Part shown: piece by piece, positions 1-11,857 of the stretch
Numbering within the stretch: the stretch's first letter is position 1
How the letters are laid out: each line of letters begins with the position of its first letter
NCBI GenBank assembly: GCA_964016985.1
Contig: OZ024830.1
Coordinates: 60,000,104 to 60,064,103 of the forward strand
DNA from: Anodontia alba
Taxonomy: Eukaryota > Mollusca > Bivalvia > Lucinida > Lucinidae
Direction of reading: 5' to 3'
Length of the DNA stretch: 64,000 nt
The notes under the pieces: model-generated
What the model was told of the DNA's origin: nothing
Databases searched by the model: none
Seen by the model: only the letters and a program-made list of their open reading frames with translations
Position numbers and translations under genes: made by a program

Positions 1-1352
1 TTGGCCAGGCAAACTAATTTTTGATATCAAGTGACCCAGTTTTAAACTAGACCTAGAAATCATCAAGACAAGCATTTTGAGCAATATTTATGATTATTTC
101 AAAAATGTGGAGTGTTAACAGTTTCCTGCTGATTTGGCCAGGTCACCTATTGTTTGACCCCATGTGACCCAGTTTCAAACTTGACCTAGAAATCATCAAG
201 ACAAACATTTTGAGCAAGATTCATGATGATTGCTTCAAAAATGTGACCGCTTGAGTGTTAACAAAGTTTTCTGCTGATTTGGCCAGGTGACCTAGTTTTT
301 GACCCCAAGTGACCCAGTTTCAAACTTGACCTAGAAATCATCAAGACAAACATGTTGAGCAAGATTTATGATGACTGCTTGAAAAATGTGACCACTAGAG
401 TGTTAACAAGGTTTTCTGCTGATCTGGCCAGGTGACCTAGTTTTTGACCCCAGGTGACCCAGTTTCGAACTTGACCTAGAATTCATCAAGACAAACATTT
501 TGAGCAAGATTCATGATAATTGCTTAAAAAATGTGACTGCTAGAGTGTTAACAAAGTTTTCTGCTGATTTGGCCCGGTGACCTAGTTTTTGACTCCAAGT
601 GACCCAGTTTCGAACTTGACCTAGAATTCGTCAAGAAAAACATTTTGAGCAAGACTCATGGTGATTGCTTGAAAAATGTGACCGCTAGAGTGATAAGATT
701 TTACGCGGATTTGGCCAGGTGACCTAGTTTTTGACCCCAGGTGTTCCAGTTTCGAACTTGACCTAGAAATCATCAAGACAAACATTTTGAGCAAGATTCA
801 TGATGATTGCTTCAAAAATGTGACCGCTAGAGTGTTAACAAGGTTTTCTGTTGATTTAGCCCGGTGACCTAGATTTGACCCCAAGTGACCCAGTTTCCAA
901 CTTGACCTAGAAATCATCAAGACAAACATATTGAGCAAGATTCATGATTGCTTCAAAAATGTGACCGCTAGAGTGTTAACAAGGTTTTTTGCTGATCTGG
1001 CCCGGTGACCTAGTTTTTAACCCCATGTGACCCAGTTTCGTACTTGACCTAGATTTAATAGAGGCAAACTTTTTGAGCAAGTTTCATCAAGATTGGGTCA
1101 AAACTATGACCTCTAGAGTGTTAAGTTTTTCCTTTGATTTGACCTGGTGACCTAGTTTTTGACCCCAAGTAACCCAGTATCAAACTTGACCTAGATTTCA
1201 TAGAGGCAAACATTCTGACCAAGTTTCATCAAGATTGGGTCAAAACTGTGACCTCTAGAGTGTTAAACTAATTGTTGACGACGAACGACGGACAACAGAC
1301 ATAGGGTGATGACAATAGCTCACCCTGAGCTTTTGCTCAGGTGAGCTAAAAA
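1..1352 (+). repeat. Type 1 element with family A tandem core, 3' part
   Basis: About nine degenerate ~144 bp units are seen, each with GTGACCTAGTTTTTGACCCC, a GACCTAGAAATCATCAAGAC block and AATGTGACCGCTAGAGTG. The last two units are a diverged subtype containing GATTGGGTCAAAACTGTGAC. The element closes with a GACGACGAACGACGGAC tract and the hairpin CACCCTGAGC-TTTT-GCTCAGGTG followed by AGCTAAAAA. The 5' end lies outside the window. No coding capacity is seen. Confidence 0.9.
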
Positions 1353-2277
1353 AATAATTGTATCCAAAAATATGAATATTTATTTTCTGCAATCACACAC
1401 AAACTGAATTTTCTGAAACAAAAGCAATTTCTACAAACTAGTCTGTACGTTTAGTGACGGTTCAGCCTGCACGTCTTCACAGTCTGATCAGTCTTCACCA
1501 CACTCTATAAGATACACTGCTTCTTCGTCAAAATAGCACAGACTGATCCGGCTGTGGAGATGCCCAGGCTGATCAGAGTCTTCATTGAGCATATATGTTA
1601 ATCTGATTTGTTTCTCTAGTACCTGTCAAAAACTTTGAAATTCTTTTTTCATCGTATATTGTATTTTTTATGACAAAACGTTTTCCAGTAATTTCAATAA
1701 TCAATCAGCATTTACTAAAAGCAGAAGGGCATTATTATTACACACCGAACTGCAGGGGAAAAAAAAGAAGAAAAAAGAAATATTTTTTCTTATTTTTCCC
1801 ATAAAATAGGATGTGACATTTCATGCAAATTCTCTCCCTTTGAGACTGTTTGCATGAAATGTCATATCCTATTTTATGGGTAAAATAAGAAAATCTTATT
1901 TATTTGTCATCTGCTAAATCAGCCCATAGCGTAGTGAGTAAGAATTCTCAAATGTCTGTGCAAAAAAAAAAAAAAAAAAAGTGCTACAAAATTACGCTTT
2001 TTCTGAACAATGGATTTATATATTTCAGTGTTTTTCAGTGATTATCTTTTGACGAAATAACTAAAACAGTACTACTGAAAATTTATGCAAATAAGAAACA
2101 GATGAAGAGGGCATTTGATGATACTGAGGCACAAGTATCTCTATTTCTCCATAAAACATGTTGTGGGTATTCATTAGAGCTGCCTTGGAGAGGCAATTCT
2201 GATGAATAACAACCAACTATATTTTATTGAATAAAGAGAAAAAAAACCCATCAGATTATCACCAAATAACCCACCTT
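1353..2277. other. No gene seen; AT-rich intronic or intergenic DNA
   Basis: Holds the long hairpin described separately, an A-run near 1963-1981, and a stretch near 1460-1590 with repeated CAGCCTGCACG / CAGACTGATC words that recur inside the pogo-like element near 23360-23490. I see no exon with good splice sites. Confidence 0.6.
1786..1893. repeat. Long near-perfect hairpin (44 bp arms)
   Basis: The left arm (1786-1829) and right arm (1849-1893) are reverse complements with very few mismatches, around a ~19 nt loop. The inner arm is CCCATAAAATAGGATGTGAC then ATTTCATGCAAA. The flank to its right resembles 38130-38170, so it may be part of a dispersed foldback transposon. A small-RNA precursor is possible but unproven. 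Confidence 0.8.
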
Positions 2278-2279
2278 AC

Positions 2280-2328
2280 CTGTTTCTCTGTCTTCATCAT
2301 AAGCTTTGCCGATATCAATCAAATCCAT
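2280..2328 (-). other. Possible short coding exon, gene unknown
   Basis: On the minus strand an ATG opens 16 codons (MDLIDIGKAYDEDRET) that run into a strong donor, ACAG|GTAAGG. Two in-frame stops lie just upstream, so it would have to be an initiating exon. It does not match the Piwi segment expected next or any protein I recognise, and it may be chance. Confidence 0.18.
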
Positions 2329-2334
2329 TTCCCC

Positions 2335-3829
2335 TTATCAGGCCCCTACCTATAAGGGTGGCCAAAGTCACCAAGGATTTCTTATCTTTATCTGCTTATG
2401 GTCATTAGGGTGTTATGCAATCCAAAATGCGTCTTTAAGTAAATTGTTGACAGATGCAGGACAGTCTATACCGTTTTTCTATTTTTACCTCTGGTGGCCA
2501 TTTTGTTAAGCCAAAGGGAACCATTTTAGCAATTTTGGTCAAGGGACATAAGAGGAACATTTCTGTGAAATTATTTTGAAATCCGGTAATAGGGTTAAGA
2601 GGAGATGTTGTTTAAAGGTTTTTCTATTTTAAGTTCTGGCGGCCATTTTGTTCAGCGCAGCAGAACCATTTTAGCAATTTTGGTAAAAGGACATTAGAGT
2701 AACATTTCTGTGGAATTATTTTGAGATCGGGCCATTCGTCTGAGAGGAGATGTACTTCAAAAGTTTTTTTTTTTCTATTTTTAGCTCTGACGGCCATTTT
2801 GTTCAGCTGAGCGGAACCATTTTAGCAATTTTAGTAGAGGGTCACTCAAGAAACATTCCTGTAAAATTATTTCAAAATCCATTAACCCGTTTAGGAGATG
2901 TCTCTTAAGTAGATTGTTGATAGACGCATGACAGTCTACGCCCTTTTTCTTTTTTTAGCTCTGGTGGCCATTTTGTTCTGCCAAACGGAACCATTTTAGC
3001 AACTTTGGTAAAGGGTCATAAGAGGAACATTTCTGTGAAATTATTTTGAAATCCGATCACAGGCCTAAGAGGAGATGTCGTTTAAAGGTTTTTCTACTTT
3101 TAGCTATGACGGCCATTTTGTTTAGCAGACTGGAACCATTTTAGCAATTTTGTTAAAGGGGCATTAGAGGAACATTTCTGTGAAATTATTTTGAAATCTC
3201 GCCACTGGCATGAGAGATGTTGTTTAAAGGTTTTTCTATTTTTAGCTCTTGCAACCACTTTGTTTTGCGGAGCGGAACCGTTTAGGCAATTTTGGTAGGG
3301 GGTTATCTAAGGAACTTTCCTGTGAAATTATTTCAAAATCCATTCAGTGGCCGAGGAGGAGACGTCGTTTAAAGGTTTTTGTATTTTCAGCTCTGGCTGC
3401 CATTTTGTTAAGCAGAGCAGAACCGTTTAGGCAATTTTGGTAGAGGGTCACCCAAGGAACATTCCTGTAAAATTATTTCAAAATCCATTCACTGATTTAT
3501 TGTTTGTGTTCAGGTTTTAACACCCAGTCAACCCAATGGGGTTATGTTGAGCCCGATCAGTTTACTTAACCACAAGTTAACTGGGCAGGCTTAGTCTTCT
3601 AAGCGGTTAACCAGTATTGTGCACATTATTTGCCAGAAACTGACAACTGCCCTTCTTGAATCAGAATGACTAGAAAATATTTCATGATCAATCTCCAGGA
3701 AAGAAACATCCCCGCCGACCTCGGAGGGGATGTTTCAAGTAAAAAGTTGACAGACGGACGACGATGCAAGACGGACAAAGACCGGTCACAAAAGCTCACC
3801 TTGAGCCTTTGGCTCAGATGAGCTAAAAA
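2335..3829 (+). repeat. Family H tandem array with type 1 3' end
   Basis: Seven or so ~145 bp units contain GGCCATTTTGTT, GGAACCATTTTAGCAATTTT and ACATTTCTGTGAAATTATTT. The array is cut by a SINE, then resumes as GATGTTTCAAG and ends with a GACAGACGGACGACG tract and the hairpin CTCACCTTGAGCCTTTGGCTCAGATGAG plus CTAAAAA. No clear 5' terminus is visible. Confidence 0.8.
3506..3735 (-). mobile_element. SINE-A copy 1, head-truncated
   Basis: Shares with the copies near 11.4, 37.7 and 62.1 kb the blocks CAACCCAATGGGG, GGCAGGCTTAGTC, GGTTAACCAGTATTGTGCAC, GACAACTGCCCTTCTTGAAT and AAATATTTCATGATCAATC. The tail, on the left because the copy is on the minus strand, reads GGTTTTAACACC on the + strand. 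The tRNA-derived head is missing; similarity stops at CCGACCTCGG. Confidence 0.8.
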
Positions 3830-4794
3830 GGTAAAAAAAAAAAAAAAAAAAAATTTAAATTTCAGCATTAGTTTTCTTCAGGTTCATACAGGCAAGGCCA
3901 AGTCAAATTCAAGGACCAACCTCATGGTTTCAAGGACTATAATACTTACACAAATTTGTAAATTGTGGCATTGTCATCCATTGGTTGCACATCCAGTGAA
4001 AAATTTTGGGTTAAAAAACTGATCATTTCTGCCAAATAATGTCACAATGAATTCTCTTAAAACCGAAAGTATTAAGTTGTGGTGTGGTTGCAGTTTCTGT
4101 TTTAACCTGTGAGAAATTTACGAATGTCCGTGACATCGCTTTTTCTTGTCTCTTATGCCCCTCTCATTGCGCCTGTGATCGCAATGCACTTTCACCCATT
4201 TGTATCACTGTCCTTATTACATGGCCAACAGTGCACATTATGTTTACTGTTTGTTTCCTTTACCCAAGGATATCTTTTTGGCCACTCTCTGCTATAAACA
4301 CCCTTTCCCATTACGCAGAAATAAATTCAGGTTCCAAAAAAAAAAAACACACTGAAGAACAGCCAACGCCATTTTTGTTTTGTTTAGTCTGGTTACTGGA
4401 ATTGACTTTTTTCAGTGATAAAAGTTGTCAAAATCGCCAAATATCAGTCTGCAAGGGAGACAATCCAAACATCAAGAACGAAACATTCGAACCTTTGTGT
4501 ATTCAAACTTTCGTTTTCGTGCCGAGCACAATCGACCTCTTTAATTATGGTACTCCTGCACAGCTATAGTTGCTCGAAACTTGTCGATTTTTCTAGAACT
4601 TTATTTTTGATTCTCACAAAGATTTAAAATTGTCTAGAATACAATAAAATGCAAAATTCAAGTACTTTTCAAGGTCTATGGACAGTTTTCAAGGGCTTTT
4701 CAAGGCAATTTTTGTTTTCAAGGACTTTTCAAGACTGCCCTTCATTTTCAAGGACTTTTCAAGCCTGTGCAAACCCCGTTCTTTTATACAATAT
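3830..4794. other. No recognised gene; TTCAAGGACTTTTCAAG-rich segment
   Basis: From about 4660 to 4765 the word TTTTCAAGGACTTTTCAAG and variants recur five or six times, and TTCAAGGAC also appears near 3910-3940. An open frame of 161 codons at 4084-4569 has no motif I know. The segment could be the body of an unrecognised transposon between the H and E arrays. Confidence 0.4.
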
Positions 4795-5336
4795 ACTTCA
4801 ACCCTGTGTAGGTGTATGCAAACTTTGGCCCTCGTAGTTGGCCAATGGATCGTGACCATTTTAGCAATCTTCCATTTCCCTGCCCCAAGGAGGCTCCACA
4901 AGAAATTTGAGCAACATTGGCCCAGAGGCTTCAGAGGAGAAGTCGTCTGAAATTCTCAACATTTTTCCCATACAAATGTATGGCGCCCATACAAATGCAT
5001 AGGGAAGCAAACTTGACCTCACCGTAAAAAGGTCAAATGTTACTGTACAATCATTTTTTTAGCAACTTTGGTATACCTCCAGTCCCCGATGATTTCTGCA
5101 AAGATTCAGCCCCAAGGCATCCTCGGTTCTGGAGAAATTTTTAAAGGTTTTTACCATATATGGGCATGGCAGCCATCTTGGTCAACGGACCGCAACCATT
5201 TTAGCAATCTTTTGTTCCCCCAACCTAAGGAGACTCTATGAAATTTGAGCAAAATTGGTTCAGCGGCTTCAGATGAGAAGTCGTTTGAAAATGTTAAGGA
5301 CGGACGACGGACAAAAAGTGATCATGAGCATTGCTA
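4795..5336 (+). repeat. Family E array fragment with eroded 3' end
   Basis: E-family subunits are present (GGCAGCCATCTTGGTCAACG, CTTGACCTCACCGTAAAAAG). The array ends in GGACGGACGACGGACAAAAA then GTGATCATGAGCATTGCTAAA, a 3' hairpin reduced to TGAGC-AT-TGCT. It abuts the next type 1 5' end directly. Confidence 0.8.
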
Positions 5337-7934
5337 AACAAGAGGGCCATGATGGCTCTGTATTGCTCACCTGAGCAACATAGCACTTTGAGAACCTGAT
5401 CCAGAACTGATCAATGAAAACATTATGATCAAAGTCAAAATGATTATATTAACAAGTAAGACAATGTAGCATGTCTAATGGACTGTGAAATAAAGGCCAA
5501 GGTCAAATATGGATGACTGCACTCAAGAGGCTATGCTAAGATGTATGCATGTACTAAATATCACTGGCTGTAGGAGCAATAGTTACTGAGAAACTGACCT
5601 AAACACAAACACTTCACAAGTACCAAATATCACTCTGAAGGACCAATAATTACTGAGAAACTGACTGAAACAGAAAAACTTAAGAAAGTCACTGGATAGA
5701 AAAATATACATCAAGACGAACATTTTGAGCAAGATTCATGATGATCACTTCAAAAATGTGACCTCTAGAGCATCAACAAGGTTTTCCTTTGATTTGGCCA
5801 GGTGACTTAGTTTCTGATATCAAGTGACCCAGTTTTAAACCAGACCTAGAAATCATCAAGACAAACATTTTGAGCAATATTTATGAGGATTATTCAAAAA
5901 ATGTGACCTCTGGAGTGTAAACAGTTTTCCGCTGATTTGGCCTGGCGACCTAGTTTTGGATCCCATGTGACCCAGTTTCGAACTTGACCTAGAAATCATC
6001 AAAACAAACATTTTGAGCAAGATTCATGATGATTGCTTCAAATATATGGCTGCTAGAGTGTCAACAAGGTTTTCTGCTGTTTTGGCCAGGTGACCTAGTT
6101 TTGACCCCATGTGACCCAGTTTCAGTCCTGACCTAGAAATCACCAAGACAAACATGTTGAGCAAGATTCATGATGATTGCTTGAAAAATGTGACCACTAG
6201 AGTCTTAACAAGGTTTTCCACTGATCTGGCCAGGTGACCTAGTTTTTGACCCCAGGTGACCCAGTTTTGAACTTGACCTAAAAATCATCAAGACAAACAT
6301 TTTGAGCAAGATTCATGATGACTGCTTCAAAAATGTGACCGCTAGAAAGTTAACAAGGTTTTCAGCTGATTTGGCCTGGTGACCTAGTTTATGATCCCAA
6401 CTGACCCAGTTTCAAACCTGACCTAGAAATCATCAAGACAAACATTTTGAGCAAGATTCATGATGATTGCTTCAAAAATTTGACTGCTAGAGTGTTAACA
6501 AAGTTTTCTGCTGATTTGGGCCGGTGACCTAGTTTCTGAACCCATGTGACCCAGTTTCAAACATATCCTTGAACTAATCAAGACAAAGATTTTGAGCAAG
6601 ATTCTTGATGATTGCTACAAAAATGTGATTGCTAGAGTGATAAGAAAATATTTGCTGATTTGGCCTGGTGACCTAGTTTTTGACCCCAGCTGATCCAGTT
6701 TCGAACTTGACCTAGAAATCATCAACACAAACATTTTGAGCAAAATTCATGATGATTGCTTCATAAATTTGACCGCTAGAGTGTTTACAAGGTTTTCTGC
6801 TGATTTGGGCCGGTGACCTAGTTTTCTAACCCACGTGACCCAGTTCAAACGCATCCTAGAACTCATCAAGACAAAGATTTTCAGCAAGATTCATGATGAT
6901 TCCTTCAAAAATGTGATTGCTAGAGTGATAAGAAAATATTCGCTGGTTTGGCCTGGTGACCTAGCTTTTGACCCCAAGTGACCCAGTTTCAAACTTCCTA
7001 GAAATCTGCAAGACAAAGATTTTCAGCAAGATTCATGATGATTGCTTGAAAAATGTGACCGCTAGAGTGTTAACAAGGTTTTCTGGTTTCGAAAGCCTGG
7101 TGACCTAGTTTTTGACCCCATGTGACCCAGTTTCAAACTTGACCTAGAAATCTACAAGACAAACATTTTGAGCAAGATTCATGACGATTGCTTGAAAAAT
7201 GTGACTGCTAGAATGTTAACAAGGTTTTCTGCGGATTTGGCCCGGTGACCTAGTTTTTGACTCCAAGTGACCCAGTTTCGAACTTGACCTAGAAATCATC
7301 AAGACAAACATTTTGAGCAAGATTCATGATAATTGCTTGAAACGTGACCGCTAGAGTGTTAACACGGTTTTCTGCTGATTTGGCCCAGTGATATAGTTTT
7401 TGACCCCAAGTGACCCAGTTTCGAACTTGACCTAGAAATCATCAAGACAAATAAACTGAGCAAGATTCTTGATGACTGCTTCAAAAATGTGACCGCTGAA
7501 GTGTTAACAAGATTTTCTGCTGATCTGGCCTGGTGACCTAGTTTTTGATCCCAAGTGAGCCAGTTTTGAACTTTACCTAGATTTAACAGAGGCTAACATT
7601 TTGAGCAAGTTCCATCAAGATTGGGTCAAAACTATGATATCTAGAGCAGGCCTCCTAGTGGCCCACTTTGAAAATATAGGTTTTTATGTAGGTTTTTCTT
7701 ACTCAAAATATAGGTTATTTACAGGTTTTTCAATAAAAAAATATAAGTTAAAAAAGGGTTCTTCCAAACTCACATAGAGATTTAAAACTGAAGAAAAAAT
7801 ATTTGATGAATTTTTGCACCACAATTATTCAGATAAAATTGATCTGAATTTTACATAGTCCATGCGAGCGAAGCGAGCAAGGAAAAAAATACAATTTCTT
7901 GACAGTTTTCATCACTTTTTTGGGACTAAAAAGT

Positions 7935-10385
7935 ACAAGAGGGCCATGATGGCCCTGTAAAGCTCACCTGAGCAACATAGCACTTTGAGAGCCTGATCTA
8001 GAACTGATCAAGGCAAACATTCTGATCAAAGTTCAAAATGATTATAACAAAGTTTTCTGATGATTTGGCCCGGTGACCTAGTTTTTGATACCAAGTGACC
8101 CAGTTTCGAACTTGACCTAGAAATCATCAAGACAAACATATTGAGCAAGATTCATGATGACTGCTTCAAAAATGTGACTGCTAGAGTGTTAACAAGGGTT
8201 TCTGCTGATCTGGCCAGGTGACCTAGTTTTTGAACCCAAGTGACCCAGTTTCAAACATATCCTAGAACTCATCAAGACAAACATTTTGAGCAAGATTCAT
8301 GATAATTGCTTCAAAAATGTGACTGCTAGAGTGTTAACAAAGTTTTCTGCTGGTTTGGCCTGGTGACCTAGTTTTTAATACCACGTGACCCAGTTTCGAC
8401 TGCTAGAGTGTTAACAAGGGTTTCTGCTGATCTGGCCAGGTGACCTAGTTTTTGAACCCAAGTGACCCAGTTTCAAACATATCCTAGAACTCATCAAGAC
8501 AAACATTTTGAGCAAGATTCATGATTATTGCTTCAAAAATGTGACCGCTAGAGTGTTAACAAGGTTTTCTGCTGATTTGGCCCGGTGACTAGTTTTTGAC
8601 TCCAAGTGACCCAGTTTTGAACTCGACCTATAAATCATCAAGACAAACATATTGAGCAAGATTCATGATGATTGCATCAAAAATGTGACTGCTAGAGTGT
8701 TAACAAGGGTTTCTGCTGATCTGGCCAGGTGACCTAGTTTTTGACTCTAGGTGATCCAGTTTCGAACTTGACCTAGAATTCATCAAGACAAACATAATGA
8801 GCAAGATTCATGATGATTGCTTCAAAAATGTGACCGCTAGAGTGTTAACAAGGTTTTCTGCTGATCTGGCCCAGTGACCTAGTTTTTGACCCCAAGTGAC
8901 CCAGTTTCGAACTTGACCTAGAAATCATTAAGACAAACATATTGAGCAAGATTCATGATGATTGCTTCAAAAATGTGACCACTAGAGTGTTAACAAGGGT
9001 TTCTGCTGATCTGGCCAGGTGACCTAGTTTTTGCCCTAGGTGACCCAGTTTCGAACTTGACCTAGAATTCATCAAGACAAACATAATGAGCAAGATTCAT
9101 GATGATTGCTTCAAAAATGTGACCACTAGAGTGTTAACAAGGTTTTCTGCTGATCTGGCCCGGTGACCTAGTTTTTGACCCCAAGTGACCCAGTTTCGAA
9201 CTTGACCTAGAAATCATCAAGACAAACATATTGAGCAAGATTTATGATGATTGCTTCAAAAATGTGACTGCTAGAGTGTTAACAAGGTTTTCTGCTGATT
9301 TGGCCAGGTGACCTAGTTTTTGACTCTAGGTGATCCAGTTTCGAACTTGACCTAGAATTCATCAAGACAAACATAATGAGCAAGATTCATGATGATTGCT
9401 TCAAAAATGTGACCGCTAGAGTGTTAACAAGGTTTTCTGCTGATCTGGCCCAGTGACCTAGTTTTTGACCCCAAGTGACCCAGTTTCGAACTTGACCTAG
9501 AAATCATTAAGACAAACATATTGAGCAAGATTCATGATGATTGCTTCAAAAATGTGACCACTAGAGTGTTAACAAGGGTTTCTGCTGATCTGGCCAGGTG
9601 ACCTAGTTCTTGCCCTAGGTGACCCAGTTTCGAACTTGACCTAGAATTCATCAAGACAAACATAATGAGCAAGATCATGATGATTGCTTCAAAAATGTGA
9701 CCGCTAGAGTGTTAACAAGGTTTTCTGCTGATCTGGCCCGGTGACCTAGTTTTTGACCCCAAGTGACCCAGTTTCGAACTTGACCTAGAAATCATCAAGA
9801 CAAACATATTGAGCAAGATTTATGATGATTGCTTCAAAAATGTGACTGCTAGAGTGTTAACAAGGTTTTCTGCTGATTTGGCCAGGTGACCTAGTTTTTG
9901 ACCCCAGGTGACCCAGTTTCGAACTTGACCTAGAAATCATCAAGACAAATATATTGAGCAAGATTCATGATGATTGCTTCAAAAATGTGACCGCTAGAGT
10001 GTTAACAAGGTTTTCTGCTGATCTGGCCCGGTGACCTAGTTTTTGACCCCAGGTGACCCAGTTTCGAACTTGACCTAGATTTAATAGAGGCAAACATTTT
10101 GAGCAAGTTTCATCAAGATTGGGTCAAAATTATGACCTGTAGAGTGTTAACAAGTTTTTCTTTTGATTTGACCTGGTGACCTAGTTTTTGACCCCAAGTA
10201 ACCCAGTACCGAACTTGACCTAGATTTCATACAGGCAAACATTCTGACCAAGTTTCATCAAGATTGGGTCAAAACTGTGACCTCTAGAGTGTTAACAAAC
10301 TAATTGTTGACGACGGACGACAGACGACAGACATAGGGTGATGACAATAGCTCATCCTGAGCTTTTGCTCAGGTGAGCTAAAAAA
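7935..10385 (+). repeat. Type 1 family A element nested inside the transposon
   Basis: Complete: a 5' CAAGAGGGCCATGATGGCCC block with GCTCACCTGAGCAAC, about 15 A units, a GACGACGGACGACAG tract and the hairpin CATCCTGAGC-TTTT-GCTCAGGTG before AGCTAAAAA. It lacks the long 5' block of the outer copy, passing almost directly into units. AGTA stands at both junctions (…AAAAAGTA|CAAG and …AAAATAGTA), a possible but weak 4 bp duplication. Confidence 0.88.
8719..9876 (+). repeat. 579 bp higher-order repeat, two tandem copies
   Basis: Four-unit blocks repeat with near identity. The distinctive TTGACTCTAGGTGATCC variant is at about 8742 and 9321, and TTGCCCTAGGTGACCC at about 9031 and 9610, both 579 bp apart. 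This indicates recent unequal exchange or replication slippage of four A units at once. Confidence 0.8.
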
Positions 10386-11101
10386 TAGTAGGGCATTTTG
10401 AAGAAAAGTTAGGGTTGAGTCGCGAGAAGGTTCAAAAAGTGAAAAATATAGGTTTTTTCATGAAAATACAGGCTTTTTATAGGTTTTATGAACAAAATAA
10501 AGGTTTTATAGGTTTGACACAAAATTATAGGTTATTATAGGTTTTATAGGTTTCGCTAGGAGGCCTGCTAGAGTGTGAAGTTTTTCCTTTGATTTGACCT
10601 GGTGACCTAGTTTTTGACCCCAAGTAACCCAGTATCGAACTTTACCTAGATTTCATATAGGCAAACATTCTTAGCAAGTTTCATCAAGATTGGGTCAAAA
10701 CTGTGACCTCTAGAGTGTTAAGTTTTTCCTTTGATTTGACCTGGTGACCTAGTTTTTGACCCCAAGTAACCCAGTATCGAACTTGACCTAGATTTCATAG
10801 AGGCAAACATTCTGAGCATGTTTCATCAAGATTGGGTCAAAACTGTGACCTCCAGAGTGTTAACAAACTAATTGTTGAAGGTGGACGACAACGGACTGAA
10901 GGTGATGACAATAGCTCACGCTCAGGTGAGCTAAAAACATCTACTTTTCTGTGTACAGCAGTGCCTTATCTGTGGCTATGCCTTTACCCAATCAACTAGA
11001 TTTATTCAGCTCATTGCAGTTCTGTATTGCTCATCTACATGTTGATCAAATGAAACCATTGTTCAATGTAAGAGAAGCATAATCAGTTGTAGCAGACTTA
11101 C

Positions 11102-11182
11102 TTGTGCTGTGGGATAGACACAGCCAGTGATGGGTTGTAATAATTCCTTCCAATCTGCTTCATTTCTATAATAGATAGTACC
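11102..11182 (-). CDS. PIWIL1: Piwi-like protein 1 exon (linker before PAZ)
   Basis: An 81 bp exon that adds one base to finish the split Arg codon of the exon at 12643-12767, encodes 26 full codons (VLSIIEMKQIGRNYYNPSLA then VSIPQH), and ends two bases into the next codon at donor CACAA|GTAAGT. The acceptor is TAATTTCAG. The IGRNYYNP signature and its distance from FRR match animal Piwi proteins in the linker that leads into PAZ, the piRNA 3'-end binding domain. Family members are piRNA-guided nucleases that silence transposons in the germline. The next exon, expected to continue into PAZ, is not found down to base 1. Confidence 0.88.
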
Positions 11183-11254
11183 CTGAAATTATACAATAAA
11201 ATCATAATCATTCTATTTAAGTTTAAGTTTAAGAAGAGATTTAACAGCATGGTA

Positions 11255-11570
11255 AATAATAGTTGAGTTGAAGTTTTACAGCTCAGTCGACACTATTAAG
11301 GTCATGTCCAGCAGTTAAGTTTACCAAACAACACTTTTCCTAGGCAGAGTTAGTCCTCTAAGTGGTTAACCAGTACTTGTGCACATTCGACAGAAACTGA
11401 CAACTGCCCTTCTTGAATCAGTGAAAGGAAGGGAAGGACTATAGAAAATATTTCATGATCAATCGCCACGAAAAAATGTTGCCAAACCCTGTGGGGATCA
11501 AACCAGTGACCTGATCATCAGTCGGATGTGCATACGACCGACCCCTCAAGGCAGACCAGGTAAATAACCG
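11255..11570 (-). mobile_element. SINE-A copy 2, diverged
   Basis: The same blocks as the other copies (GTTAACCAGTACTTGTGCAC, GACAACTGCCCTTCTTGAAT, AAATATTTCATGATCAATC) are present, and a decayed tRNA-like head GATCAAACCAGTGACC lies at the right end. The tail, on the + strand, reads TTGAAGTTTTACAG. It lies beside a Piwi exon. Confidence 0.8.
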
Positions 11571-11857
11571 TTCAGTTCGATTAAATTGGATTGAACTGTC
11601 TCCCATAGAGGGTGAGAGAAAAAAAAAGACAGAGGAGAGAAAACAAACTAGAACTAGAATAGGTTTTTTTAGAAAAAAAAAAAAAGTCCCCCACCCCCGA
11701 TCCCACCACAGTTGTCATTCTTGAACGCAACAGGTCATCTCGTTCTGTTTTACATTTGTACCAAGCATCATCAAAATATTCCGTAGGGTATTCGTGTTAC
11801 AGAGCAGAGACAAGAAATCAAATTCAAACACAAGAAGGGGAGGTAACTCCAAAAGTA
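11571..11857. other. Short unassigned gap
   Basis: Contains A/G-rich simple sequence near 11617-11690 and a C-rich patch. I see no gene. Confidence 0.5.

Larger units (their letters stand above)
7647..10567. mobile_element. DNA transposon, 12 bp TIRs, 6 bp TSD
   Basis: Ends are perfect inverted repeats, CAGGCCTCCTAG and CTAGGAGGCCTG, flanked by CTAGAG on both sides (7641-7646 and 10568-10573). CTAGAG occurs in the A unit itself, so the empty site can be read. Without the A element inside it, the transposon is only about 470 bp and rich in TATAGGTTTT words, so it is non-autonomous. CAG...CTG ends resemble hAT; hAT usually duplicates 8 bp, so the superfamily is uncertain. Confidence 0.85.
5337..10936 (+). 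repeat. Type 1 family A element, outer member of a nest
   Basis: Opens with ACAAGAGGGCCATGATGG, then GCTCACCTGAGCAAC and a ~350 bp conserved 5' block (also at 26155 and 28121) before the A array. The array stops at CTAGAG (7641-7646), is interrupted by a DNA transposon, and resumes at CTAGAGTG (10568). The 3' hairpin is shortened to GCTCACG-CTCAGGTGAGC before TAAAAA, having lost its middle. No coding capacity. Confidence 0.88.

Noticed and set aside
4084..4569. 161-codon open frame
   Set aside because: Cys/Phe/Leu-rich composition, no recognisable domain, flanked by low-complexity TTCAAGGA repeats; likely chance.
1..10385. CRISPR-like array of regularly spaced repeats
   Set aside because: Units are ~144 bp, degenerate throughout with no separate unique spacers, and the genome is eukaryotic.
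7935..10385. Calling type 1 elements classical Helitrons because they end in a hairpin plus CTAA
   Set aside because: The hairpin directly abuts the CTAAAAA end rather than lying about 10 nt away, and no 5' TC or Rep/helicase is seen. A Helitron2/Helentron-like origin is kept only as a hypothesis.
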